Assembly (NCBI GenBank): GCA_946480295.1
Contig: CAMLIT010000005.1
Location: 4,776 to 68,775 of the forward strand
Direction of reading: 5' to 3'
DNA from: an uncultured Gemmatimonadota bacterium
GTDB lineage: Bacteria > Gemmatimonadota > Gemmatimonadetes > Gemmatimonadales > Gemmatimonadaceae
Length of the DNA: 64,000 nt
Positions 1 through 7,379 of the stretch are shown piece after piece. The translations under genes were made by a program, and so were the position numbers. A model generated the notes under the pieces. It was not told where the DNA came from. It saw only the letters and a program-made list of their open reading frames with translations, and did no database searches. The stretch's first letter is position 1. Each line of letters opens with the position of its first letter.

Positions 1-849
1 GCGCAGCTTCTCGAACGCGCGCTCGCGGATCTGGCGGATGCGCTCGCGCGTCACGCCCATCAGGGCACCGATGCGCTCGAGGGTCATCGCCTCCGCGCCC
101 TCGTCGAGGCCGTAGTAGAGGTACAGGATCTTACGCTCGCGCGGCGTCAGGTACTTCTTGAAGACGCGGTCGATGAACTCGCGCATGAGCTTGTAGTCGG
201 TGACCTCCTCGATATCGCTGCCATCCACGCCGGCGAACCGCTCGCCGAGGGTGGAAGCTTCACGATCCGAGCGGTCGATCGGGGCGTCAAGCGAGACTTC
301 GGCCGCCGACATCTGCTTCGCGGCGCGGATCTGCTCGGGCGTCTCCTCGAGCAGCCGGCTGATCTCGTCTTCGGTGGGATCGCGCTTCAGCACCTGCGCC
401 AGGATCGTCTCGGCGCGGGCGAGGCGAATGAGCTGCGAGTTCTGGTTGAGCGGGATGCGCACCGAGCGCGTCTGCTCGGCGAGCGCCTTCAGGACCGCCT
501 GCCGGACCCACCACACGGCGTAGGAGATGAACTTCACGCCCTGGTCCGGATCGAACTTTCGGACGGCCTTCAGCAGCCCCTCGTTGCCAATTGCAACAAG
601 TTCGGACAAATCCAGCCCGTGACCCTGGTACTTCTTCACGTACGAGATCACGAAGCGGAGATTCGCCGTCACCAGCCGCTCGGCGGCCTGGCTATCGCCC
701 CGCTGGGCCCGTCGTGCCAAACGACGTTCCTCCTCGGGGTCCGTGATCAGCGGCAGCTTCTGGATATCCTGCAGGTACTGGTCGAAAGCGGTGGAGGGAG
801 AAGAGCGAAAGTACCCTTTGGCGGACCTGGTTTCGGTCACTTGCTCCAT
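1..849 (-). CDS. RNA polymerase sigma factor RpoD/SigA (3' end outside window)
   Basis: Primary-type sigma-70 factor that directs RNA polymerase to housekeeping promoters. 283 codons are visible from ATG at 849; the stop lies beyond base 1. Region 1.2 (LQDIQKLPLITDPEEE) is followed by region 2 with ANLRFVISYVKKY and the -10-reading helix FISYAVWWVRQAV, then region 3, then region 4 with TLERIGALMGVTRERIRQIR, just before the window edge. There is no long region 1.1, so this is the short form typical of Bacteroidota and relatives. The FISYAVWW variant is also seen in that group. A sigma-70-like promoter lies about 70 bases upstream on the same strand. Confidence 0.95.
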   Translation of the reverse strand, partial: MEQVTETRSAKGYFRSSPSTAFDQYLQDIQKLPLITDPEEERRLARRAQRGDSQAAERLVTANLRFVISYVKKYQGHGLDLSELVAIGNEGLLKAVRKFDPDQGVKFISYAVWWVRQAVLKALAEQTRSVRIPLNQNSQLIRLARAETILAQVLKRDPTEDEISRLLEETPEQIRAAKQMSAAEVSLDAPIDRSDREASTLGERFAGVDGSDIEEVTDYKLMREFIDRVFKKYLTPRERKILYLYYGLDEGAEAMTLERIGALMGVTRERIRQIRERAFEKLR

Positions 850-919
850 ACACGCCCCTTACCAATGCGGTTGGCTGGAGCGAGCACTCGTGGGCTCGCG
901 GCGACTTGCAGGGAGCGCC

Positions 920-948
920 ACGATAATGTGAGGGTACCAAAGCGTCAA
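920..948 (-). promoter_or_regulatory. Sigma-70-type promoter upstream of the sigma gene
   Basis: On the minus strand TTGACG (948-943) is separated by exactly 17 bases from TATCGT (925-920). This is a good -35 and a moderate -10. The expected transcript start is near 912, giving a leader of about 60 bases before the ATG at 849. The rest of 850-1118 shows no gene. An isolated TTGACA at 1005-1010 on the plus strand has no -10 partner. Confidence 0.55.
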
Positions 949-1118
949 CAGAAATTTCCGCCATATTGGCCGCCAAGGGCCGATCGGGGCGTCTATCTGT
1001 TGATTTGACAGCCGCTTGCAGGTTACTCGGGAAATCCCTGAAAATTCGCGCGCCGTCCGGCGTGAAGCCGAACGGCGCTGGCGGGCACGACCATCAGCCT
1101 CCCCGGATCCGGCCTGGG

Positions 1119-1322
1119 TCAGACCGCGGGGGGGCGCGACGGCGGTGGCGCCGGCGGGTCGCGCGGCTTGGTGCGGTTGGTGGCCATGAGGATCCCGATC
1201 CCGAGCAGGACGATGACGCCGACCGCGATCCACGTGCCGGGCACGTTGAGCAGGTAGGCGGCGAAGGAGAGCCCGATGATCAGGACGATGAAGCCGATGA
1301 GGTACGTCGCGAACGATGACAT
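1119..1322 (-). CDS. Small two-helix membrane protein
   Basis: 67 residues from ATG at 1322. Two hydrophobic helices (about residues 6-26 and 31-47) are joined by a short NVPG turn, followed by a proline-rich cytosolic or periplasmic tail (PPAPPPSRPP). An in-frame upstream ATG at 1385 would add 21 mostly polar residues. I prefer 1322 because the first helix then starts directly after MSSFATY. No family is recognised. It is on its own between the sigma gene and the aroB group. Confidence 0.65.
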   Translation of the reverse strand: MSSFATYLIGFIVLIIGLSFAAYLLNVPGTWIAVGVIVLLGIGILMATNRTKPRDPPAPPPSRPPAV

Positions 1323-1400
1323 GAGCGGGTGCCGGTTCGGTCCGTCCAGTCTGGGGCAAGTGTAGGGCCAGCCGCGGCCGTACACGGGCCCGCGCCTACC

Positions 1401-1937
1401 TCAGCGATGATCGGCGGCGCGATCCTTCGGCGGGATGGCCGCGCCCGCGAGCACGATGGCCGGCTCCCGCTGTGGCCGTGGCACGAGCACCGCCGTCCCG
1501 CGTCGGATGCCGAAGCGCCGCGCCTCGTGGCAGGCGGGCGTCCAGACGTCGATGCGGGCGCCCTTGATCCGCTTGCCGGTATCGTCCACCAGGAAGCGGC
1601 CGAGGTACTCCCCGCCCGCGTACAGCTCGATGTAGCGCGCGAGGGGGAAGTAGCGCGGGTCCGCCGCGACGATCCCCGGGCGCACGTAGCGGCCGCGGCG
1701 CGTGGTGCCGGTGAGGCAGTACATGGTGACGCGCACGGGCACCGGATCGCCGTAGCGCGGCGGCCCCGCGGAATCCCTGGCCCACGACCGGCTCGCGCCG
1801 CGCACGACCACCGGTGCGAGCTCCAGCGGCGCCTCGACGACCACGGGCGGATACCGCAGCGGCCGGCGCTCGTTCGACGAGCACGCCGCCAGCGCACACA
1901 CGAGGGCCGCCATGGCCCACCGGCGACCGCACGTCAC
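1401..1937 (-). CDS. 3D-domain lipoprotein (MltA-like barrel, probable peptidoglycan hydrolase)
   Basis: 178 residues. The C-terminal half carries the 3D domain named for three aspartates, here in AADPRYFP, VDDTGKRIKG and RIDVW. The same fold forms the catalytic barrel of MltA lytic transglycosylases and resuscitation-type hydrolases. The N terminus is a lipoprotein signal with lipobox LAAC, so it is probably anchored in an envelope membrane. I chose GTG at 1937, which overlaps the aroB stop as GTGA and gives a signal peptide with a positive n-region (TCGRRW). An ATG at 1913 would remove that. Likely co-translated with aroB. Confidence 0.8.
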   Translation of the reverse strand: MTCGRRWAMAALVCALAACSSNERRPLRYPPVVVEAPLELAPVVVRGASRSWARDSAGPPRYGDPVPVRVTMYCLTGTTRRGRYVRPGIVAADPRYFPLARYIELYAGGEYLGRFLVDDTGKRIKGARIDVWTPACHEARRFGIRRGTAVLVPRPQREPAIVLAGAAIPPKDRAADHR

Positions 1938-3016
1938 CGGAGGACCTCCAGCACCGCCTCGTCCGCCACCCCGATCACCCACCCGCGATCCGCACCCGAC
2001 ATCGCCCCGACGCGTTCGGGGAGCGCGTACTCGACGACCCCGCCGCGGACCTTCTTGTCGGTGCGCGTCGCGGCCAGCACCTCCTCGGCGCGCTGCTCCC
2101 GCGGGCGCTCGCTCGGCAGCGCGGCGCGGTGGACGGCCTGGCGCACGCGGTCGGCGGTCCCCGGCTCGGCGATCCCGAGCCGCTCGGCGAGGCGCGTCTC
2201 GAGCACCATCCCCGCAGCGACCGCCTGCCCGTGCAGCATGCGGTAGCCGCTCTGCAGCTCGATGGCGTGGCCGATGGTGTGGCCGAAGTTCAGGATCTTG
2301 CGCAGCCCGCCCTCGCGCTCGTCGCGGCGGACGACGTCGGCCTTGATCTCGATGCTGCGGGCGATGACCGCGGTCGCGTGCCGCGCCGAGCCGCCGACGA
2401 TCGCCGGCGCGATGTCGGCGACGGCGGCGAAATGGTCCGCGTCGGCGACGACGCCGTGCTTGATCGCCTCGGCGAGGCCGGCGCCCAGGTGCTCGCGCGG
2501 GAGCGTCTCGAGGACGCTCGGGTCGGCGACCACCGCCGCCGGCTGGTGGAAGGCGCCGACGAGGTTCTTGCCCGCCGGCGTGTCCACGCCCGTCTTCCCG
2601 CCGATCGACGCGTCCACCATCGCGAGCAGCGACGTCGGGACCTGGACGAAGGGGATGCCGCGCATGAACGTGGCGGCGGCGAATCCGGCGAGGTCGCCGA
2701 CGACGCCGCCGCCGAGGGCGACGATCGTGGTGTCGCGCCCGTGGCCGGCGGCGAGGATCGCGTCGGTGAGCGCCGCCCACGTCTCGCGCGTCTTGAAGGC
2801 CTCGCCCGCGGTGATGGTGAAGACGCGCGCGCGGTCGCCGCCGAGCGCACGGGTGACGCGGTCGGCGTAGAGCGGCCCGACGTTCGTGTCCGTGACGACC
2901 GCGTAGCGGTACGCCGGCGCGGCGGCGCGGACAATGTCGCCGAGCGCGTCGAGCAGCCCGCGGCCGATCGAGACGGTGTACGTCGGCAGCACGACCTCGT
3001 GGGACACGGGCGTCAT
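1934..3016 (-). CDS. aroB: 3-dehydroquinate synthase
   Basis: 360 residues, the normal AroB length. It converts DAHP to 3-dehydroquinate, step two of the shikimate pathway, in the cytosol using NAD and a divalent metal. The NAD-binding GGGVVGD is at 102-108 and the phosphate-binding region SIGGKTGVD follows near 137-145. The metal-binding NFGHTIGHAIE lies in the C-terminal domain. The 3D-domain lipoprotein starts inside its stop codon. The adenosyltransferase gene ends 25 bases upstream on the same strand. Confidence 0.95.
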   Translation of the reverse strand: MTPVSHEVVLPTYTVSIGRGLLDALGDIVRAAAPAYRYAVVTDTNVGPLYADRVTRALGGDRARVFTITAGEAFKTRETWAALTDAILAAGHGRDTTIVALGGGVVGDLAGFAAATFMRGIPFVQVPTSLLAMVDASIGGKTGVDTPAGKNLVGAFHQPAAVVADPSVLETLPREHLGAGLAEAIKHGVVADADHFAAVADIAPAIVGGSARHATAVIARSIEIKADVVRRDEREGGLRKILNFGHTIGHAIELQSGYRMLHGQAVAAGMVLETRLAERLGIAEPGTADRVRQAVHRAALPSERPREQRAEEVLAATRTDKKVRGGVVEYALPERVGAMSGADRGWVIGVADEAVLEVLR

Positions 3017-3041
3017 CGCGTGCGACCTCGCGGGCGCGCCA

Positions 3042-3587
3042 TCACCAGGTGACCTCGCCGGCGCCCGCGCGCCGGTTGGCCACGCGCGCCAGGGTGAAGA
3101 GCAGGTCGGAGAGCCGGTTCAGGTAGACGACGGCGAGCCCCGGGATCGCCGTGTCGCGCTGCAGCTCGACGACGCGCCGCTCGGCGCGCCGGCAGACGGT
3201 GCGCGCCACGTGCAGCGCGGCGGACTTGGGCGTGCCGCCGGGGAGGATGAAGGAGCGGAGCGGTTCCAGCTCGTCGTCCCCCTCGTCGATCGCGCGCTCG
3301 AGCTGCTCGATGCGCGCGTCGTCGATGCGCGCCTTCTCGAGGTGCTGCTTCATCTTGTCCGCGTCGGGGGTGGCGAGCAGCGCGCCGATCGCGAACAGGT
3401 CGCGCTGGATCGGCACGAGCACCTCGTCGATGCGCGGCATCATCTCGATCGAGCGCGCGAGGCCGATCGCCGCATTCAGCTCGTCCACCGCGCCGTACGC
3501 CTCGACGCGCGGATGGCTCTTCGGCACGCGTCCGCCGCCGAAGAGACCCGTGTCGCCCCTGTCCCCGGTTCGTGTATAGATGCGCAT
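3042..3587 (-). CDS. Cob(I)alamin adenosyltransferase, PduO type
   Basis: 181 residues. Transfers the adenosyl group of ATP to cob(I)alamin, making coenzyme B12. The N terminus MRIYTRTGDRGDTGLFGGGR is the PduO/MMAB ATP-binding signature, and a RTVCRRAERRVVEL stretch in the C-terminal helices matches the family. No other cobalamin genes are visible nearby, so it may serve B12 salvage or a B12-dependent mutase elsewhere. Confidence 0.92.
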   Translation of the reverse strand: MRIYTRTGDRGDTGLFGGGRVPKSHPRVEAYGAVDELNAAIGLARSIEMMPRIDEVLVPIQRDLFAIGALLATPDADKMKQHLEKARIDDARIEQLERAIDEGDDELEPLRSFILPGGTPKSAALHVARTVCRRAERRVVELQRDTAIPGLAVVYLNRLSDLLFTLARVANRRAGAGEVTW

Positions 3588-3621
3588 GGAGGGAGAACCT
3601 ATCGCGCCCGCTCGGCAGCGG

Positions 3622-4656
3622 CTATGCGCCGAAGAGGCGCGAGAGCAGCCCCGCCGGACGCCGCCTGATCGCGCTCTTCAGGTTGGAGAACGAGGTCGGC
3701 TCGTCGTCGGCGCGGGTCGGCGGCTGGTAGCTGGCGGGGAAGAGCTGCGCGAGGTGTGCCTGGAGCCGATCGGGGGAGGCGGCGACGTGCTGGTCGCGGA
3801 TCCAGTCGTCGAGCGCGCGCCCCATCGCCGCGGCCGTCCACCGTCGCGCCGGATCGCGATCGAGGGCGACGTTGATGATGTGCTCGAGCTCCCGGTCCAG
3901 ATCGGAGACGCGCTGCCGCAGGTCGGGGAGCGCGCGCACCGCGACCTCCTCGACGGCGAGCGCGGTGTCGTCCTCGCGGAAGAGCGGCTCGAGCGAGAGC
4001 AGCTCGTAGAGCACCACGCCGAGCGCGAAGATGTCGCTGCGCGCGTCCACCTGGAGGCCGAGGAGCTGCTCCGGGCTCATGTAGTGCTTCTTGCCCATGC
4101 GCATCTGTCCATCGGTGGCGGGATCGACGGAGGTCTTCGCCATGGCGATCCCGAAGTCGGCGAGCTTGATGTGGCCGTCCCAGGTGGCCATGACGTTCCC
4201 GGGCGAGACGTCGCGGTGCACGATGTCGAGCCGCCGGCCGTCGGCGGAGACGAAGTTGTGCGCGAAGTCGAGGGCGCGGCACACACGGCTCACGATGTAC
4301 GCGGCGAGCGCCGGCGGGATCGCGATCCCGACCTCGTGGTGCCGCTCGATGATGTTGCGCAGCGTCGTCCCCTGGATGAACTCCATGGCGATGAAGTACC
4401 CGCCGTTCACCTCGCCGAGCAGGTAGATCTGCACGATGTTGCCGTGCAGGAGGTTCGCGACGAGCTTCGCCTCGTCGATGAAGAGCTGGAGGAACTCCGG
4501 GCGGCGGGCGTAGTGCGGGTGGATGACCTTGAGCGCGATGCGCTTGGCGAAGCCGGCGGGCCCGAGCAGGTGCGCCTCGTAGACGGTGGCCATCCCCCCC
4601 TCGGCGATCTTCCTGACGAGGCGGAACTGGCCGGCGTATTCGAGGAGGGGATCCAT
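3622..4656 (-). CDS. Hanks-type Ser/Thr protein kinase, cytosolic
   Basis: 344 residues. The kinase domain spans about 11-275: glycine loop IAEGGMATVY, lysine in ALKVI (K43), HRDVSPGN catalytic loop (H147-N154), DFG at 167-169 and YMSPEQ in place of APE. There is no transmembrane segment or PASTA/sensor domain. The short C-terminal tail is basic and ends with a possible docking helix. HRDVSPGN is the variant common in Pkn-like kinases of Myxococcota and Gemmatimonadota. No Shine-Dalgarno sequence is visible: the start codon is reached directly from a GCCTCCC heptad array (4658-4711). Divergent from the ferredoxin-NADP reductase gene. Confidence 0.93.
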   Translation of the reverse strand: MDPLLEYAGQFRLVRKIAEGGMATVYEAHLLGPAGFAKRIALKVIHPHYARRPEFLQLFIDEAKLVANLLHGNIVQIYLLGEVNGGYFIAMEFIQGTTLRNIIERHHEVGIAIPPALAAYIVSRVCRALDFAHNFVSADGRRLDIVHRDVSPGNVMATWDGHIKLADFGIAMAKTSVDPATDGQMRMGKKHYMSPEQLLGLQVDARSDIFALGVVLYELLSLEPLFREDDTALAVEEVAVRALPDLRQRVSDLDRELEHIINVALDRDPARRWTAAAMGRALDDWIRDQHVAASPDRLQAHLAQLFPASYQPPTRADDEPTSFSNLKSAIRRRPAGLLSRLFGA

Positions 4657-4657
4657 C

Positions 4658-4711
4658 GCGGGAGGCGGGAGGCGGGAGGCGGGAGGCGCGGGACGAGGGA
4701 CGAGAGACGGG
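4658..4711. repeat. Heptad repeat arm (partial palindromic element)
   Basis: Four tandem GGGAGGC units (4660-4687) are followed by two GGGACGA units (4690-4703). This is one arm of the palindromic repeat family found elsewhere in the window; the core and opposite arm are missing. It fills the start-to-start space between the divergent kinase and reductase genes and abuts the kinase ATG with the same GCCTCCCGCG-ATG junction seen at 6011. Confidence 0.8.
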
Positions 4712-4756
4712 TCCCCTCGGCTTGTTTCGTGAAGTGTCGGCTGCGAACGTTAAGGA

Positions 4757-5779
4757 ATGACTCAGGCTGCCAAGGACATCACGATCATCGGCGGAGGGCC
4801 CGCGGGGCTCTTCGCGCTCTTCTACGCCGGGATGCGCGGCGTGTCGGCGCAGGTCGTCGACGCGCTCCCCGAGGCGGGCGGCCAGCTCGCCGCCCTCTAC
4901 CCGGAGAAGTTCATCTTCGACGTCGCCGGCTTCCCGAAGGTGCCCGCGAAGGAGCTGGTGCGCGCCCTCGTCCAGCAGGCCACTCAGTTCGGCGCGCCGA
5001 TCCATCTCGGCCAGCGCGTCGTCGGTCTCGAACAAGACGGCGATGGCTTCGTCCTCGTCACGGACCGGGACCGCTTCCCCACGCGCGCGATCGTGATCGC
5101 GGCGGGCATCGGCGCGTTCTCGCCGCGGCGGCTGCCGCAGGCGTGCGCCGAGCCGTGGTACGGACGCGGCGTCTACGACGTGGTGACCGATCCCGACGAG
5201 TTCCGCGGGCGGCGCGTGGTCATCATCGGTGGCGGCGACTCGGCGTTCGACTGGGGGACGCAGCTCCTCGACCGCGCCGCGCGGGTGACGATCGTGCATC
5301 GCAGCGATCGCTTCCGGGCGCACGACGCGACGGTCGCGCAGTTCCGCGCCGCCGTGGAGGGCGGCCAGGCGGCGCTCTACACCTTCCACGAGCTGAACGA
5401 CATCCTCTGCCGCGATGGCGACGAGCGCTTCACGCACCTCGTGCTGCGCGACATCAAGGCGAAGAGTACGCGCGAGGTGGAGGCGGACGTGGTCCTGCCG
5501 ATGCTCGGCTTCGTCAGCGACATGGGGGCGATCGCCGACTGGGGGCTGAACTTCGAGAAGGACGAGGTCGTGGTGACGAGCACGATGGAGACCGGCCGCC
5601 CCGGCATCTACGCAGCGGGCGACATCACGACCTACCCGGGGAAGCTCAAGCTGATCGCCACCGGCTTCGGCGAGGCGGCGACGGCCGTGAACCAGGCGGT
5701 GCACTGGATCTACCCGGAGAAGAAGGTCGCGCCGGGGCACAGCTCGAACATGGCGTTGTTTGGACAAAAAGATGACTAG
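4757..5779 (+). CDS. Ferredoxin/flavodoxin-NADP reductase, TrxB-like type
   Basis: 340 residues. FAD-dependent NAD(P)H oxidoreductase of the YumC/TrxR-like ferredoxin-NADP reductase family, moving electrons between NADPH and ferredoxin. The FAD-binding GGGPAG is at 12-17, the NAD(P)-binding IIGGGDSAFDW lies in the middle, and GIYAAGDITTYPG is the C-terminal FAD motif. It lacks the CxxC redox pair of true thioredoxin reductases, which supports the reductase call. An AAGGA sits directly against the ATG, an unusually short spacing. It ends with TAG flush against a palindromic repeat. Confidence 0.92.
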   Translation: MTQAAKDITIIGGGPAGLFALFYAGMRGVSAQVVDALPEAGGQLAALYPEKFIFDVAGFPKVPAKELVRALVQQATQFGAPIHLGQRVVGLEQDGDGFVLVTDRDRFPTRAIVIAAGIGAFSPRRLPQACAEPWYGRGVYDVVTDPDEFRGRRVVIIGGGDSAFDWGTQLLDRAARVTIVHRSDRFRAHDATVAQFRAAVEGGQAALYTFHELNDILCRDGDERFTHLVLRDIKAKSTREVEADVVLPMLGFVSDMGAIADWGLNFEKDEVVVTSTMETGRPGIYAAGDITTYPGKLKLIATGFGEAATAVNQAVHWIYPEKKVAPGHSSNMALFGQKDD

Positions 5780-6010
5780 CGGGAGGCGGGAGGGGGGAGG
5801 CGGGAGGCGCAACGACGTCATTGGTCGTTGGTCATACGTCATTGGCGATCCGCTCGGGACGCCGTCGGATGCATCCCGAGCGGCTCGCCAACGACCAACG
5901 ACGACGGACCAATGACGCTGTCGCGCGTCCCTCGTCCCTCGTCCCCCCGCCGCCTCCCGCCTCCCGCCTCCCGCCTCCCGCCTCCCGCCTCCCGCCTCCC
6001 GCCTCCCGCG
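5780..6010. repeat. Palindromic heptad-arm element, full intergenic copy
   Basis: The entire gap between the reductase stop and the MazG-like start is one imperfect palindrome. The left arm is four heptads GGGAGGC (5781-5808, one variant). The core contains GTCGTTGGTC (5824-5833) pairing with GACCAACGAC (5893-5902) and CCGCTCGGGA (5850-5859) pairing with TCCCGAGCGG (5874-5883). Next come GTCCCTC units and the right arm of eight perfect GCCTCCC heptads (5952-6007). The G-rich strand could also form quadruplexes. No ORF of its own is evident. Confidence 0.9.
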
Positions 6011-6319
6011 ATGACCTTCGACGACTACCAGCGCGCCGCGCGGCGCACGGTCAACCCGGCGCTCGGGCCCGACGAGCGGCTGCTCGACGCGGCCGCCGGG
6101 CTGGCGGAGGAGGCGGGCGAGGTGCTCGGGCTCGTGCGGAAGCGGCTCTTCCAGCAGCGCGAGACCCCGCGCGAGCGGCTGGTCGAGGAGCTCGGCGACG
6201 TCCTCTGGTGCCTGGCGACGACCGCCGAGTCGTTAGGCACGACGCTCGAGGAGGTCGCCGCGGCGAACCAGGAGAAGCTCGGGAGGAGGCACCCGGACGG
6301 ATACCGGGCTCCGGGCTGA
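6011..6319 (+). CDS. MazG-like nucleotide pyrophosphohydrolase
   Basis: 102 residues. All-alpha NTP pyrophosphatase fold: the metal-binding EEAGE is near 31-35, and EELGDVLW carries the second ExxD pair. This is the usual pattern of single-domain MazG-like enzymes that hydrolyse non-canonical or excess (d)NTPs to NMP and PPi. ATG at 6011 follows straight on from eight GCCTCCC heptads, so no Shine-Dalgarno is possible there. An open frame continues upstream through the repeat but looks non-coding. The gene carries one copy of CGTTAGGC at 6231. Confidence 0.85.
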   Translation: MTFDDYQRAARRTVNPALGPDERLLDAAAGLAEEAGEVLGLVRKRLFQQRETPRERLVEELGDVLWCLATTAESLGTTLEEVAAANQEKLGRRHPDGYRAPG

Positions 6320-6461
6320 GGCGCTCGCGAAGACGTGATTGGTCGCTGGTTCGTTGTTGTTGGCGAGCCGCTCGGCATGCATCCGCTGGCGTCCGGAGCG
6401 GCGTGCCAATGACCAACCACGAACCACCGATGACGTCGTTCCGCGCGCCTCCGGCCTGTCG
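6320..6461. repeat. Palindromic element between convergent genes (core type, arms lost)
   Basis: The gap between the convergent MazG-like and permease genes holds the same core as the 5780-6010 element: TTGGTCGCTGGTTCG (from 6339), then TTGGCGAGCCGCTCGG and ATGCATCCGC. The second half returns with GCGTGCCAATGACCAACC and ACGAACCACCGATGACG. The GGGAGGC arms are absent apart from a short GCGCCTCC remnant. The hairpin could end transcription from both sides. Confidence 0.7.
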
Positions 6462-7379
6462 TCAGTAGGCCACCCGCGGATCCGCCTCCGCGTACGCCAG
6501 GTCGGTCAGCAGGTTCACGAGCACGAACACCGCGCTCAGGAAGAGCACCGAGCCCTGGATCGCCGGCAGGTCGCGCCGGGCGATGGCGTTCACGACGTAG
6601 CGCCCCAGCCCCGGCCACGAGAACACCGTCTCCGTCAGGATGCTGCCGGTGAGGTACGAGCCGAAGTCGAGGCCGATGATCGTGATCAGCGGGATGAGCG
6701 CGTTGCGCAGCGCGTGCCGCCCGGTGACGATCCACTCGCTCAGCCCCTTGGCCCGCGCCGTCCGCACGTAGTCCGCGCCCAACGATTCCAGCATCGCCGA
6801 CCGGGTCATCCGCGCCTGGAAGGCGATCGACCGCATGCCGAGGGTGAGCGCGGGCAGCACGAGGAACGCGAACCCGCCGTAGCCGCTCGGCGGGAACCAG
6901 CGCAGTCCCACGGCGAAGAGCAGGATGAGCAGCAGCCCCACCCAGTACACGGGGAAGGAGATGCCCAGGTACGCGAGGCCGAGGGCGAAGCGGTCGATCC
7001 AGCCGCCGGGGTTGCGCGCGCTCAGCACGCCGAGCGAGATACCGACGAACGTCGCGAGCACCATCGCCGCCACCGCCAGCTCCAGCGTCTTCGGGAAGCG
7101 CTCGGCGATCTCGTGGCTGATCGGCTGGTCGGTGATGTACGAGCGGCCGAGGTCTCCGCGCAGCACGTTCGCCGCGTAGTGGCCGAAGCGCACCGGGAGG
7201 GGATCGTCGAGGTGCAGCTCGGCGCGCAGGCGGGCGATCGTCTCCGGGTCCGCCCGCTCGCCGATCATCGCGGTCACCGGATCGCCCGGCGCCACATACA
7301 GGAGGAGGAAGGCGACGACGAGGACGCCGAAGAGCGTCGGGATGGCGAGGAGGAGCCGGCGGAGGATGAAGCTGGTCAC
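6462..7379 (-). CDS. Peptide/nickel-type ABC transporter permease (DppB family)
   Basis: 305 residues with the DppB/OppB pattern: N-terminal helix (RRLLLAIPTLFGVLVVAFLL), extracytoplasmic APGDP segment, five further helices and the EAA-like loop ADYVRTARAKGLSE that contacts the ATPase. GTG at 7379 overlaps the stop of the binding-protein gene as GTGA, so the two are probably translationally coupled. No DppC, DppD or DppF gene is next to it. A DppC-type gene starts at 63565, but its partner is not known. Confidence 0.92.
   Translation of the reverse strand: MTSFILRRLLLAIPTLFGVLVVAFLLLYVAPGDPVTAMIGERADPETIARLRAELHLDDPLPVRFGHYAANVLRGDLGRSYITDQPISHEIAERFPKTLELAVAAMVLATFVGISLGVLSARNPGGWIDRFALGLAYLGISFPVYWVGLLLILLFAVGLRWFPPSGYGGFAFLVLPALTLGMRSIAFQARMTRSAMLESLGADYVRTARAKGLSEWIVTGRHALRNALIPLITIIGLDFGSYLTGSILTETVFSWPGLGRYVVNAIARRDLPAIQGSVLFLSAVFVLVNLLTDLAYAEADPRVAY

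Noticed and set aside
1005..1010. Perfect TTGACA on the plus strand
   Set aside because: No -10 at a suitable distance and no plus-strand gene downstream.
3580..5842. Very long open frames (over 700 codons) opposite the kinase and reductase genes
   Set aside because: High GC leaves few stops in all frames. The translations are Arg/Ala/Pro-rich without domains and lie antisense to well-recognised genes.
5828..6010. N-terminal extension of the MazG-like gene through the repeat
   Set aside because: The extension is translated heptads (PPPASR-type) with no family match. Known MazG-like proteins start near MTFDDYQ. Interestingly it is the same peptide style as the tsaD and tgt inserts, so a fused product is not fully excluded.
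4658..6010. CRISPR array interpretation of the tandem heptads
   Set aside because: Units are 7 bp with no spacers, and no cas gene is present.
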